NCBI RefSeq assembly: GCF_039542035.1
Contig: NZ_BAABHJ010000040.1
Span: 372,001-436,000, forward strand
Length of the DNA stretch: 64,000 bases
Direction: 5' to 3'
From: Actinoallomurus liliacearum
GTDB lineage: Bacteria > Actinomycetota > Actinomycetes > Streptosporangiales > Streptosporangiaceae
The notes below the pieces were generated by a model, which ran no database searches, had not been told where the DNA came from, and saw only the letters and a program-made list of their open reading frames with translations. Numbering within the stretch: the stretch's first letter is position 1; each line of letters opens with the position of its first letter. Both the position numbers and the translations under genes were made by a program. Shown here in pieces: positions 17,765 to 27,162 of the stretch.

Positions 17765-18433
17765 TCAGGAGATCAGGCCGAGCTCCCCGGCGTGCACGCC
17801 GGCCTGGAACCGCGACTCCGACTCCAGCAGCCGCATCAGCTCGGCGACCCGCCGCCGGTAGGTCCGCAGGGAGAGCCCCAGCCGCCGGGCGGCGGCCTCG
17901 TCGGTGAGTCCTTCCCCGAGCGCCCGCAGCACTCTCCGGCCCTCCGCGTCGACCTGCGGCGGGTCGCGGCGGAGGTACGCGGCCAGCTCCGTGGCACCCT
18001 CCCACGTGGCCTCGATCAGCGCGTGCACCCCGCTGATCAGGGCCGGTGACGTGGTGACGGTGAACTCGCGATCGCCGGCCACCGCGGCGCCCGCGAGGAT
18101 CATGACCCGCCGGTCGATGATGATCGTCTCGTGCGGCAGCAGCCCGGTGCCGCAGATGCGGACCCGCGCGCCGATCGACGCGAGCGTCAACAGGTGGTTC
18201 CGCTGCTCCTCGTCCGTCAGCGCGGCGGGGGTGTAGAGCTTGCGGACCACCGGGCCGTCCGTCCGGCGCTGCATCCCGTCGGCGATGGCCTCTCGCGTGT
18301 CGCGACGCGACCAGGTGTTCAGGTCCGTGGCCGCGCAGACGAACTCCGAACTCGCTCCCGCGAACAGGTGCCCGGCACGCGCGGCGAACTCCTGCTCGCC
18401 GCGGATGGTGATGACCTGCTGATCGCCGCTCAC
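17765..18433 (-). CDS. LuxR-type HTH transcriptional regulator
   Basis: A 222-residue regulator without a receiver domain. Residues ~1-150 form a sensor-like region (FAARAGHLFAGASSEFVCAA, KLYTPAALTDEEQRNHLLTL, HETIIIDRRVMILAG) reminiscent of actinobacterial TrmB/PLD-like regulator domains. The C-terminal HTH contains LGEGLTDEAAARRLGLSLRT followed by YRRRVAELM, matching LuxR/GerE helices. The GTG at 18433 is supported by its place 93 bp from the divergent aldo/keto reductase, which is its likely target. Confidence 0.82.
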   Translation of the reverse strand: MSGDQQVITIRGEQEFAARAGHLFAGASSEFVCAATDLNTWSRRDTREAIADGMQRRTDGPVVRKLYTPAALTDEEQRNHLLTLASIGARVRICGTGLLPHETIIIDRRVMILAGAAVAGDREFTVTTSPALISGVHALIEATWEGATELAAYLRRDPPQVDAEGRRVLRALGEGLTDEAAARRLGLSLRTYRRRVAELMRLLESESRFQAGVHAGELGLIS

Positions 18434-18526
18434 CCCACCAAGTCTGTCCAGTCGGCGGCACGGGAGCAATGGCAGCTTGCTGCCAGTCGCTCGCTCCCAC
18501 GGCGGCTCCGGGCCAGAGTCGACGTC

Positions 18527-19402
18527 ATGACGACGAACGTGACGGCCGCCGACGGCGGCGACTTCCTCCTCGGTCGCGACCTGCGGGTCAACCGGCTCGG
18601 CTTCGGCGCGATGCGGCTCCCCGTCGGCACCTTCGACGGGCCCACGCGTACCCCGGAGAACGGGATCGCGGTGCTGCGCCGTGCCGTCGAACTCGGCGTG
18701 AACCACATCGACACGGCCGGCTTCTACGGACGCGACGACGTTCACGCCCACGAACTGATCCGCGAGGCCCTGTCCCCGTACGCCTCGGACCTGGTGATCG
18801 CCACGAAGGTCGGGCCGCTGCGGGGGCCGGACGGCATCCCGAGCGGGCAGGCGACGCCCGACCAACTGCGCGGGCTGGTCGAGGAGGATCTCCGGCGTCT
18901 CGGGCTCGATCGCCTGGACCTGGTGTACCTGCGCGTCGGCGGCTTGGCCGTTCCCGGCGGCGAGTCGATCGCCGAGCGGTTCGCGGTCCTGGCGGGGCTG
19001 CGTGAAGAGGGGCTGATCCGCCACCTCGGCGTCAGCAACGTCGACGCGGACCAACTCGCCGAGGCTCGCACGATCGCCCCGGTCGCCGCGGTGCAGAACC
19101 ACTTCCACGTCCAGTACGGCGACGACTCCGGGCTGCTCGCCCAGTGCGCGGAACTCGGCATCGCGTTCGTGCCGTTCTTCCCGCTCGGCGGCGGCAACCG
19201 GCCGCTCGACCGGGACCGCCTGGCGAAGGTCGGAGCGCGCCACCAGGCCACGCCCGAGCAGGTCGCCCTGGCCTGGCTACTGGCGTCCTCCCCGGTCATG
19301 CTCGCCATCCCGGGCACCGGCTCCCTGGACCACCTGGAGGACAACATCGCCGCCGCCGGCGTCCACCTCACCGAGGACGACCTCACCGACCTGACCACCT
19401 GA
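18527..19402 (+). CDS. Aldo/keto reductase
   Basis: A 291-residue NADPH-dependent oxidoreductase with a TIM-barrel pattern. Catalytic elements visible are HIDTAGFYG (Asp and Tyr), VIATKVG (Lys), and RHLGVSNVDADQL with QNHFHVQYG for the barrel wall. The end IPGTGSLDHLEDNIAAAGV matches the cofactor-binding loop. Substrates are aldehydes or ketones; specificity is unknown. The ATG at 18527 has a CAGAGT box seven bases upstream, consistent with a leaderless message. The divergent LuxR-type regulator probably controls it. Confidence 0.93.
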   Translation: MTTNVTAADGGDFLLGRDLRVNRLGFGAMRLPVGTFDGPTRTPENGIAVLRRAVELGVNHIDTAGFYGRDDVHAHELIREALSPYASDLVIATKVGPLRGPDGIPSGQATPDQLRGLVEEDLRRLGLDRLDLVYLRVGGLAVPGGESIAERFAVLAGLREEGLIRHLGVSNVDADQLAEARTIAPVAAVQNHFHVQYGDDSGLLAQCAELGIAFVPFFPLGGGNRPLDRDRLAKVGARHQATPEQVALAWLLASSPVMLAIPGTGSLDHLEDNIAAAGVHLTEDDLTDLTT

Positions 19403-19540
19403 CGTGCGCAATCTGCGGAGATTGTCCGTTCTTCTCCTCGGGGTGGTGGCGCGGGGGCGTGCCGGAATCTCGGGGAAGGACGTGTCCGGGGTACCGATAT
19501 GTAGCCTTTGACCTCTTCCTGGGGTGCGATTACCGAGCAT

Positions 19541-19566
19541 TCGGTCCGCCTTGCCGGGCGGACCGA
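19541..19566. terminator. Hairpin between convergent aldo/keto reductase and SDR genes
   Basis: TCGGTCCGCC and GGCGGACCGA form a 10-bp stem with a six-base loop in the 187-bp space between convergent genes. No U-tract follows on either strand, so it is a probable factor-independent or bidirectional terminator of the GC-rich type. Confidence 0.5.
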
Positions 19567-19589
19567 AAACCGGACCGCAGCCGCAGCCA

Positions 19590-20333
19590 TCAGGGTTGCA
19601 GGCTGCTCGGTGTTCTGCGGTCCCCCGCCAGTTGGATACCGGGGTAGATCGTGTCCAGGTCGGTGGGAACGGCCGCCTTGATCTGACGGGTCCGCTCATC
19701 GGCGAGCACCTCTTCGGCTCCGGCTTCGAGCGCGTCCAGCGTCGCGGTGACCACGGTCTCAGGGCTGGTCTTCGGGCCTGCCACGTGGGCGGCCATGTCC
19801 GTGTCGATGTACCCGGAGTGGACGGCGACCACCTGGGTTCCCTGTCGGCGGAGCTCGACGCGGACCCCGTTCGTCAGCGCCCACGCAGCCGCCTTGGACG
19901 CCGCGTAAGAGCCCATCGCCGGATTGGCGAAGAAACTCGCGACCGACAGGACATTGACCATCGCGCCACCCCCATTGCGGGCCAGGACCGGCGCGAAGGC
20001 CCGGCACATCGACAGCGTGCCGAAGTAGTTGACCTCCATCTCGGTACGGGCGGCCTTCATCGTGGGGACGTCCACCAGGGGGCTGTCGGTGAGCACCCCG
20101 GCATTGTTGATCAGCAGCGTCACATCCGCGCACCGCTGCACCGCGTCCGCGACCTGCTCGGGTTCGGTGACATCCAGCCGGATCGGCACCATGCCGGAGT
20201 CGGAGACCAGGTCCGGGTTACGGGCGCCCGCGTAGACACGCCGGGCTCCATGCTCCAGCAGCGTACGGGCGAATACCGCGCCAAGGCCCCGATTGGCGCC
20301 GGTGACCAGGGCGACACACCCATCAATTCGCAC
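19590..20333 (-). CDS. Short-chain dehydrogenase/reductase
   Basis: A 247-residue classical SDR. The cofactor motif TGANRGLG lies at ~11-18, NNAG at ~80, catalytic Ser in NVLSVASFF, and the YAASKAAA active-site Tyr/Lys at ~139-146. YIDTDMAAH follows, as in classical SDRs. The GTG start is preceded by a GGGGA site. The oxidoreduction substrate is unknown. The gene stands alone between a convergent aldo/keto reductase and a divergent GH43-like gene. Confidence 0.93.
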   Translation of the reverse strand: MRIDGCVALVTGANRGLGAVFARTLLEHGARRVYAGARNPDLVSDSGMVPIRLDVTEPEQVADAVQRCADVTLLINNAGVLTDSPLVDVPTMKAARTEMEVNYFGTLSMCRAFAPVLARNGGGAMVNVLSVASFFANPAMGSYAASKAAAWALTNGVRVELRRQGTQVVAVHSGYIDTDMAAHVAGPKTSPETVVTATLDALEAGAEEVLADERTRQIKAAVPTDLDTIYPGIQLAGDRRTPSSLQP

Positions 20334-20562
20334 GCCATCCCCCTATTCGGCAAACAGGCGATGCTCCCGGCTCATCCTCCCGCGATCCTTGGCCGCGCCA
20401 CGCGTTCGCCAAAGAGGGTTTCCCTACTTGGATACTCTGGTACGGGCATGGCGGGACCGGCCGTCGGGTGGGTCCCCGTGCGCCGCCGAGGGGCGCCGTG
20501 CGGATCATCGCCGTGTTCGCGCCCGGCGCGGCCCCGTGCCCGGCGCCGCCAGAGGAGGGTCC

Positions 20563-21453
20563 ATGCCGTTTCCGCTGCCGTCGTACGAGCGGTCCCGCGT
20601 CGTCGTTCCGCCGCCCGGGGACACTCCCGGGCACTGGGCGGGCGCGCCCAGCGCCTGCTTGGTGGACGGCGAGATCTATCTGGCGTACCGCCTGCGCCGT
20701 CCGATCGGGCGGGGCCGGGGATACGCCGTCGTGGTCGCCCACGCGGTCGGCGGCGAGCGGCCGGAGACGCTGGCCGTCATCGACAGCGACCGGATGTCGG
20801 CGGAGTCGCTCGAGCGCCCCGCGCTGGTCGTGACCCCTGAGGGCACCTGGCGGCTGTACCTCAGCTGCGCCACGCCGGGGACCAAGCACTGGCGCGTCGA
20901 GGTGATCGAGGCGGCCGACCCGCGCTCCTTCGACCCGTCGACGGCCGAGGTGGTGCTCCCCGGCAGCGACGCGATCGGGGTGAAGGACCCGGTGATCCTT
21001 CGTCAGGGCGACAAGTGGCACCTGTGGGCGTCCTGCCATCCGCTCGCCGACCCGGATGAGGCCGACCGGATGGTGACCGACTACGCGACCAGCGCCGACG
21101 GCCTGGACTGGACGTGGCACGGCACGGTGCTGACGGGGCGCCCCGGGCGGTGGGACGCGCGCGGCGTACGGATCTCGTCGGTGGTGACGGACGGCGGCCG
21201 GACCGTCGCCTGCTACGACGGCCGGGCCAGCGCCGCGGAGAACTACGAGGAGCGCACCGGCATCGCCACCGGCGACGGGTTCGGCATGTTCGAGCAGCAG
21301 GGCGCCGGCCCGGCCGCCGTCTCGCCGTACGCCGGCGGCGGCCTGCGCTACCTGACGGCTCTTCCCCTCGGACGCGGCCGATGGCGGCTCTACTACGAGG
21401 CGACCCGCGCGGACGGCGCCCATGAGCTGCGTACGGAGCTCATCGCGGCTTGA
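20563..21453 (+). CDS. Glycosyl hydrolase family 43-like beta-propeller protein
   Basis: A 296-residue protein without a signal peptide. Repeated strands with Trp/Tyr/Asp (GEIYLAYRLRRP, WRLYLSCATPGTKHWRVEV, VKDPVILRQGDKWHLWASCH, RWRLYYEATRADG) indicate a five-bladed propeller of the GH43/GH62/phosphorylase (GH130-like) class. VKDPVI resembles the catalytic Asp strand of that clan. It probably acts on an intracellular oligosaccharide or glycoside; activity is unproven. The ATG follows a strong AGAGGAGGG site. Its 3' end overlaps a convergent sulfotransferase by 14 bp. Confidence 0.75.
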   Translation: MPFPLPSYERSRVVVPPPGDTPGHWAGAPSACLVDGEIYLAYRLRRPIGRGRGYAVVVAHAVGGERPETLAVIDSDRMSAESLERPALVVTPEGTWRLYLSCATPGTKHWRVEVIEAADPRSFDPSTAEVVLPGSDAIGVKDPVILRQGDKWHLWASCHPLADPDEADRMVTDYATSADGLDWTWHGTVLTGRPGRWDARGVRISSVVTDGGRTVACYDGRASAAENYEERTGIATGDGFGMFEQQGAGPAAVSPYAGGGLRYLTALPLGRGRWRLYYEATRADGAHELRTELIAA

Positions 21454-22354
21454 GCCAGTCGCCGTAGTCCTCGCCGGTGATCTCCTCCAGCAGCCGGATG
21501 TCCTCGGTGAAGTAGGGGATCAGTCGTTGCCGGTCCTCCCAGGTCAGCGGCTGCCGAGGACGCCGCTCGCGGTGCAGCGCGGCGAGCAGCGGACCGCGGG
21601 CCAGCCGGCGTACCGGCAGGGGCAGGTCCCGGCCGATCCGGGAGCCTGCGCGCAGCGCCTGCCGCAGGGCACGGGTGACCCGGGAGTCGGTCACGTGGTT
21701 GGTGACGTTCTCGCGGGGGATCGAGTCGATCACACCGGTGCGTACGCCGAGGAACGCGCAGATCCGGTCGAGGGTCGCGGCGGGCTCCTCGTGGATCCGC
21801 CGGTACCTCAGCACCAGCACCTGGTCGCGCGGGAACAGCTTGTAGAGGTGCTGGAGCTGCTCGCCGTAGCGGCTCAGGTCGACGTACCGCCAGAACGCCG
21901 CCCAGCCCGCCGCGATCCGTTCGGGTTCGGCGGCGCACGCGTCGACGACGTTCCCGATCGGCTCGAGGCCCGCCGACCACAGGTGTGTCCAGTTGGAGTG
22001 CGCCCGCTCCACCGGGTCCCGGAGGACGGCGATCAGCTTCACGTCGGGGATCAGCGCGCGGATGCGGAGCTGGGCGTCCCGGTCGTGGAGGTAGAACGGC
22101 GTGCTCTCCCCGCGCGGCGTCCCCTCCGGGGCGGCCGCGAACAGCGCCTCATAGTCCGCTCGCCGCCAGATGTGCTCCCGGTAGGTCTGGGCGTCACCGG
22201 GACCGCCGCGGGTGGGCGGCGGCCCGTCGGTGAGGAAGAACTTCGGCTCTTTGACCGGAGACATGAACAGGTCGGGGTGGCGGGCGAGTGCGGCGTGCAG
22301 GGCCGTGGTGCCCGACTTCGGGGCACCGATCAGCAGAAAGTCCGGAAGGGCCAT
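21440..22354 (-). CDS. PAPS-dependent sulfotransferase
   Basis: A 304-residue sulfotransferase. The 5'-phosphosulfate loop LIGAPKSGTTALHAAL (~8-23) and the 3'-phosphate motif LRDPVERAHSNW (~119-130) define the family. The central region FFLTDGP, YREHIWRRADYEALF and the C-terminal LTWEDRQRLIPYF match bacterial heparan-sulfotransferase-like enzymes. It transfers sulfate from PAPS to a hydroxyl or amine of a carbohydrate or natural product. A TauE/SafE anion permease lies immediately upstream on the same strand, 140 bp away. Confidence 0.92.
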   Translation of the reverse strand: MALPDFLLIGAPKSGTTALHAALARHPDLFMSPVKEPKFFLTDGPPPTRGGPGDAQTYREHIWRRADYEALFAAAPEGTPRGESTPFYLHDRDAQLRIRALIPDVKLIAVLRDPVERAHSNWTHLWSAGLEPIGNVVDACAAEPERIAAGWAAFWRYVDLSRYGEQLQHLYKLFPRDQVLVLRYRRIHEEPAATLDRICAFLGVRTGVIDSIPRENVTNHVTDSRVTRALRQALRAGSRIGRDLPLPVRRLARGPLLAALHRERRPRQPLTWEDRQRLIPYFTEDIRLLEEITGEDYGDWLKPR

Positions 22355-22493
22355 TCATCCTCCCCGGCCGGGTGTCCAGCGGTGCGGCAATCATTCCATA
22401 CCTACCTAAAAACCAGGGAAATATCCGCTGTTCGGACCCTCGTGATTCGGGATGGATGAGAACGATCCGCGCTGATACCCGCAGGCAGAGGCG

Positions 22494-23264
22494 TCAGCCG
22501 TAGGCGTCGATGCCGAGCTTGACGGCGACGGCCACGCCGCAGACGGCGACGATGACGCGCAGCGCCTCACCCGGGAGCCGGCGGACGAGCGCGGGGCCGA
22601 TCCAGCCGCCCACGAGGAAGCCCGCCGCCAGCGGCAGGACGGCGTCCCACCGTACGGGACCGAACAGCGCGAACCCGACCGCGGCGACGCCGTTGGCCAG
22701 GCCCGCGATGACGTTCTTCACCGCGTTGACCCGGACCAGCGGCAGGTCGATCATCGCGGACAGCACGGCCAGCGTGAGGATGCCGCCGGCGGCGCCGAAG
22801 TACCCGGTGTAGACGGCGACCGTGAACAGCGCCAGGCGGAGCAGCCGGCCGTGCTCACCCGTGGAGCGTTCCACGAGCCGCCCGGCCCTCGGCTGCAGCA
22901 GCAGGATGAGGGACGCGCCCGCGATGAGCCACGGCGCGATCAGCTCGAACGTGCCCGACGGCGTCACCATGAGGAGCACCGCGCCGGTGGCGCCGCCGAG
23001 CGCCGTCAGCAGGCCCAGCCGCAGGACCAGTCCGCGCTGCCCGGTGAGCTCCCGCTGGGATCCGGCCGTCGCGCCCACCGCCGTGAAGACGAGCGCGACC
23101 GTGTTGGTCACGTTCGCGCTGAGAGCGGGCAGTCCGAGCGCCAGCAGTGCCGGGTAGGACACGACCGACGCGAGGCTCACCACGGTGCTGACCACCCCGG
23201 CCAGCACGCCGACCCCGAAAAGGATGGGCAGGTGGGCGGTGATCACCCCATACCAGTAGCACAC
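22494..23264 (-). CDS. TauE/SafE family sulfite/sulfonate exporter-type permease
   Basis: A 256-residue inner-membrane protein with about eight hydrophobic helices. The inverted-repeat halves of the family are visible: GVGVLAGVVSTVVSLASVVSYPALL with LPALSANVTNTVAL in the first half and AAGGILTLAVLSAMIDLPLVRVNAVKNVIAG in the second. TauE/SafE proteins move sulfite, sulfonates or other organic anions. The start is uncertain: GTG 23264 or the in-frame GTG 23246, neither with a clear ribosome binding site. It precedes a sulfotransferase in the same direction. Confidence 0.9.
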   Translation of the reverse strand: MCYWYGVITAHLPILFGVGVLAGVVSTVVSLASVVSYPALLALGLPALSANVTNTVALVFTAVGATAGSQRELTGQRGLVLRLGLLTALGGATGAVLLMVTPSGTFELIAPWLIAGASLILLLQPRAGRLVERSTGEHGRLLRLALFTVAVYTGYFGAAGGILTLAVLSAMIDLPLVRVNAVKNVIAGLANGVAAVGFALFGPVRWDAVLPLAAGFLVGGWIGPALVRRLPGEALRVIVAVCGVAVAVKLGIDAYG

Positions 23265-23354
23265 CGGGGATCACCGGATGAGCCGGGCGTCCCGCCACGG
23301 CGTCGGCCACGCCGGCCGATCGCCGGAGCCGGGTACCCGCGCCGAACGCTCGGG

Positions 23355-23734
23355 TCAGCTCCCGACCTTCTCGGAGACGATGTCCGGGGCGAGCGTGGCG
23401 ACGACGCCGATGATCTGCCCGACCAGCTCCGCCGGGACGCCCGCGGCGGTGAGCGCGTCCGTCAGATGCCCGGCGACCAGGTCGAAGTGCTCCTGCTCGA
23501 TGCCGCGGCCCTGGTGCACCGCGCGCATGGGCGCGCCCGAGTAGACCTGCGGCCCGCCCAGCGTCGCGCCGAAGAACTCCACCTGGCGGCCCTTGAGCGG
23601 GGCATCGAGACCCCCGCGAAGAAGCCGCTCAACCCCGGATCCGCCAGCACCCGTACGTAGAAGTCGTCGACCACGGCGACCAGCGCGTCCTCGCCGCCGA
23701 TCCGTTCGTAGATGCTCTGCTCCGCGGTGCTCAT
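23355..23734 (-). pseudogene. glbN: Group I truncated haemoglobin (trHbN) interrupted by a one-base frameshift
   Basis: From ATG 23734 the frame reads SIYERIGGEDALVAVVDDFY...GLSGFFAGVSM, a clear trHbN N-terminus with the B10 Tyr. It then runs into unrelated residues. The rest of the globin, LKGRQVEFFGATLGG...PMRAVHQGRGIEQEHF with the haem-ligating His (AVHQG), continues in the next frame to TGA 23355. The break lies near 23599-23608, where CGCTCAAGG stands where CGCCTCAAGG (Arg-Leu-Lys) is expected, one C short. The span is 380 nt, one less than a 126-codon gene plus stop. It is either a recent null mutation or a sequencing error; everything else is intact. trHbN proteins detoxify NO or bind O2. 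Confidence 0.85.
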
Positions 23735-23931
23735 CGTGCCGCCTTCCTGGCTCGTCCGTCGGGGAACGAGGCCAGCGTCGAATCCGCCCATTACGACCGG
23801 CGCCGCAGGCGGTAACCATGGGGTGACGCTCGGCGCACCGGCTGGCGGCGCGGCTGTGAGATCGGTCGGTGCCGTCGCGCGGTGGCCCGGAGGAGACCGA
23901 TGCCGGTGTCTCCCATGGAGACAATGGCGTG

Positions 23932-26900
23932 GTGCGCATCGCCATCCTCGGGCCGTTGGACGTACGGGACGGCAGCGGCCGCCCCGTCGAGATCGGCGGC
24001 GCCCGGCTGCGCGCCCTGCTCATCCGGCTGGCGGTCGACGCGGGGCGTACGGTCCCGGCCCAGCGGCTGATCGAGGACATCTGGGAGGACGCGGCGCCCG
24101 ACCGGGCGGTCAACGCGCTGCAGGCCCTGGTGTCCCGCCTGCGGGGCGTCGGCGGCCGGGAGCTCGTCGCGTCGGCGCCGGGCGGTTACCGGCTGGCCGT
24201 CGCCCCCGCCGACATCGACGCCGTCGCGTTCGAGGAACTTCTGAGGACGGCCGACGCCGAGGACGATCCGGCGCGTCGGGTGGACCTGCTCCGGGAGGCG
24301 CTCGGCCTGTGGCGTGGCCCGGCGCTCGCGGACGTCGCGGACAGCGCCTTCGCCGTCGGCCCGATCGCGCGGCTCGAGGCCCTGCGGCTGTCCGCCGTCG
24401 AGAACCGCGTCGACGCCGAACTCGCCCTCGGCGACGGTGCGCGCCTGCTCCCCGAACTGCAGGAACTGACGGCGCGCCACCCCTTGCGGGAGCGGCTGCG
24501 CGGGCAGCTCATGCGGGCACTGTGCGCGGCCGGTCGCCGGGCGGACGCGCTGGCCGTCTACGAGCAGACCCGGCGGGAACTGGCCGACGCGCTCGGGGTC
24601 GACCCGTCGCCGCAGCTCGCCGCCGTCCATCTGGCCGTCCTCCGCGGTGAGCCGGAGGCGTCGGCGGCCGGGGACGCCCCGCCGGCCGGGCCACCGGACG
24701 TACGTCGGGCGAGGGGCACGGTGACGGGCCCGGCGAAGGGTATGCACAACCTGCCGGCCCTGCTCACCAGCTTCATCGGCCGTGACCGCGAGCTGCGCCG
24801 CGTCGCCGGCCTGCTCACCCGCTCGCGGCTCGTCACGCTGACCGGGCCGGGCGGCGCGGGGAAGACCCGGTTGGCGATCGAGGCCGCGGCCCGGGCGGTC
24901 GCCGACACGCCGGACGGCGTGTGGTTCGTCCCGCTCGCGCCCGTACGGGACGCGGCCGAGGTGCCGCAGGCCGTCGTCGTCGCCATGGGGATCATGGAGA
25001 CGGTCCGGCTGATCGAGGCCAAGGAGATCGTGTGGCCGCTGGACCGGCTCGTCGACGCGCTCGCGGACCGGCGGATCCTGCTCGTCCTGGACAACTGCGA
25101 GCACCTGGTCGACGCGGTCGCGCGGCTGGCGGACCGGGTGCTGGCCGCCGCACCCGGCGTGCGGATCCTCGTCACCAGCCGGGAGCCGCTCGGCATCACC
25201 GGCGAGGCGCTGTGCCCGGTCCCGTCCCTGCCGCTGCCGCCCGAGGACACGGACGTCGAGACGGCGACGGCTCATGACGCGGTCCGGCTCTTCGCCGACC
25301 GCGCCGCGGCCGTACGGCCCGGCTTCACGGTCGACGGCGAGACCGTCGGTCCCGTCGTCCGGATCTGCCGCGCACTCGACGGCATCCCGCTCGCCATCGA
25401 GCTGGCCGCCGCCCGGCTCCGGGCGCTGACCCCTTCGCAGGTCGCGGACCGGCTCGGCGACCGCTTCCGGTTGCTGACCGTCGGCAGCCGGACCGCGCTG
25501 CCCCAGCACCGGACGCTCCGCGCGATCGTCGACTGGAGCTGGGAACTGCTGGACGACGCCGAGCGCCGCGTGCTGCGCCGGCTGTCGGTGTTCACCGGGG
25601 GCGCGACGCCGGAGGCGGCCGAGCGGGTCCTCGGGGAGGACGTCATCGACGTGGTCGCCGCGCTCGTCGACAAGTCGCTCGTGGTGGCGGAGGGCGACAG
25701 CGAGGTCCGCTACCGGCTGCTGGAGACCGTTCGGGCGTACGCCGCCGAACGCCTCGCCGAGGCCGGTGAGGAGAAGGGGCGCAAGGACGCGCACGCCGCG
25801 TACTTCCTCGCCCTGGCCGAACGCGCCGAACCGAAGCTGCGCCGCCGCGACCAGCTGTTCTGGGCCGCGCGCCTGAGCGCGGAACGCGACAACCTCAACG
25901 CGGCACTGCGCCATTCGATCGACACCCGGGACGGATCGACGGCGGTCCGTCTCGTCGGGGCCCTCACCTGGTTCTGGGTCCTGCGGGACATGGAGGCGGA
26001 GGCCGGTGACTGGGCCACCGAGGTCATGGACACGGTCGGGTCCGACGCGCCCGACGTGTCGGACGGGGTCGAGGACGCCTACGCGATCTGCGCCTTCACC
26101 GCCGCGCTGATGAGAGAGATGTCGGGCGGCGACGGGCCGTCTCTGGAGACGCTGAGCGGCGCGATGGCGCGCGCGGTGGCCCGGCTGCCCGAGCGTCCGA
26201 CCCACCCGGTGCTGGCGCTGGGCCGTCCCATCGCCACCGTCTTCGGCGGCGACCTCGAGGCCTGCCGGCGTGAGCTGGAAGGCATCGCCGACCATCCGGA
26301 TCCGTGGACGCGGGCCGCGGTGCGCGTCTTCCACGCCTACCTGGCGGTGAACCGGGGGGAGATCGAGCGGTGCCGCGCCGAGGCGGAGCAGGCGTACGCG
26401 ACCTTCCACGACCTCGGGGAACGCTGGGGCATGGTCGCGTGCCTGGGCATCCTCGCGGAGTCGGCCCTGGTCCGCGGCGCTCCCGAGGAGGCCATCCGGG
26501 CGGTCGGCGAGGCCTACGGATACGCGACGGAGGGCGTGACCCCCGAGCAGGGCGGCATGCTGCTCATCCAGCTCGGCCGGGCGTACGGTCAGGCGGGGGA
26601 CGCCGAACGGGCCCGTGCGGAGCTGTGGCGAGCGATACGGGCCGGTGAGCGCATGGGCGAGTACGGCCTCATCGCCCACGGCCACGTCTGGCTCAGTGAG
26701 GTGGCGCGCCGGTCCGGCGATCTACGCGAGGCCCGGGGGCTGCTGGAGCGCGCGCTGGAGACCGTCGAGCCGCGGAAGGCGCGGGTCGATCTGGCGGTCA
26801 CCGTGGCGACGGTGTACGGCAGGCTCGGTTGTCTCGCCGAAGAGGAGGGCGACCTGCGCTCCTCGGCCGACTGGCACGCCAAGGGCATCGCCATCCTCGC

Positions 26901-27162
26901 GGATCTCGGGCGACTGCCGATCGACCAGACGGTGGGGGCGTTCGCCGAGGGACTGGCGGCGCTGGCGGCGGGCGCGCGGCGAGCAGGTCCGGGCGGCCGA
27001 GATCCTGGGCTGCGCGCACGCCCTGCAGGGCTTCGTCCCTCCGTGGAGCCTGGAGACCGACCGGGCCCGGGCCGCCGCGCTCGCCGCGCTCGGCACCGAC
27101 GCCTTCGACGCGGCCTACGCCCGGGGCCGACGTTTCAGCCGTTCAGAAGTGCTGTCGCTTGA
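23932..27162 (+). CDS. BTAD/AfsR-like transcriptional regulator with ATPase and TPR domains (3' frameshift)
   Basis: A very large regulator (~1,077 codons). An OmpR-type winged helix (1-~95, RIAILGPLDVRDGSGRP, ALQALVSRLRGVGG) is followed by the bacterial transcriptional activation domain (~95-245). Then comes an NB-ARC/AAA-like ATPase with Walker A LTGPGGAGKTRL (~302-313) and ILLVLDNCEHL, then TPR-like helices. SARP-type proteins activate secondary-metabolism or stress genes. The last ~60 codons of this frame (from ~26970) lose family character, while the +2 frame reads RAAEILGCAHALQGF...GRRFSRSEVLSL to TGA 27175, the expected C-terminus. So an indel near 26970-26985 is likely. The GTG start has a GACAAT box six bases upstream. 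Confidence 0.88.
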   Translation: MRIAILGPLDVRDGSGRPVEIGGARLRALLIRLAVDAGRTVPAQRLIEDIWEDAAPDRAVNALQALVSRLRGVGGRELVASAPGGYRLAVAPADIDAVAFEELLRTADAEDDPARRVDLLREALGLWRGPALADVADSAFAVGPIARLEALRLSAVENRVDAELALGDGARLLPELQELTARHPLRERLRGQLMRALCAAGRRADALAVYEQTRRELADALGVDPSPQLAAVHLAVLRGEPEASAAGDAPPAGPPDVRRARGTVTGPAKGMHNLPALLTSFIGRDRELRRVAGLLTRSRLVTLTGPGGAGKTRLAIEAAARAVADTPDGVWFVPLAPVRDAAEVPQAVVVAMGIMETVRLIEAKEIVWPLDRLVDALADRRILLVLDNCEHLVDAVARLADRVLAAAPGVRILVTSREPLGITGEALCPVPSLPLPPEDTDVETATAHDAVRLFADRAAAVRPGFTVDGETVGPVVRICRALDGIPLAIELAAARLRALTPSQVADRLGDRFRLLTVGSRTALPQHRTLRAIVDWSWELLDDAERRVLRRLSVFTGGATPEAAERVLGEDVIDVVAALVDKSLVVAEGDSEVRYRLLETVRAYAAERLAEAGEEKGRKDAHAAYFLALAERAEPKLRRRDQLFWAARLSAERDNLNAALRHSIDTRDGSTAVRLVGALTWFWVLRDMEAEAGDWATEVMDTVGSDAPDVSDGVEDAYAICAFTAALMREMSGGDGPSLETLSGAMARAVARLPERPTHPVLALGRPIATVFGGDLEACRRELEGIADHPDPWTRAAVRVFHAYLAVNRGEIERCRAEAEQAYATFHDLGERWGMVACLGILAESALVRGAPEEAIRAVGEAYGYATEGVTPEQGGMLLIQLGRAYGQAGDAERARAELWRAIRAGERMGEYGLIAHGHVWLSEVARRSGDLREARGLLERALETVEPRKARVDLAVTVATVYGRLGCLAEEEGDLRSSADWHAKGIAILADLGRLPIDQTVGAFAEGLAALAAGARRAGPGGRDPGLRARPAGLRPSVEPGDRPGPGRRARRARHRRLRRGLRPGPTFQPFRSAVA

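Noticed and set aside
20448..20562. An alternative leaderless start after TACTCT near 20433
   Set aside because: The ATG there is out of frame with the GH43-like gene, which has its own strong AGAGGAGGG site.
23791..26685. A 964-codon minus-strand frame opposite the BTAD regulator
   Set aside because: Low-complexity composition and full overlap with a recognisable regulator; no ribosome binding site or domain.
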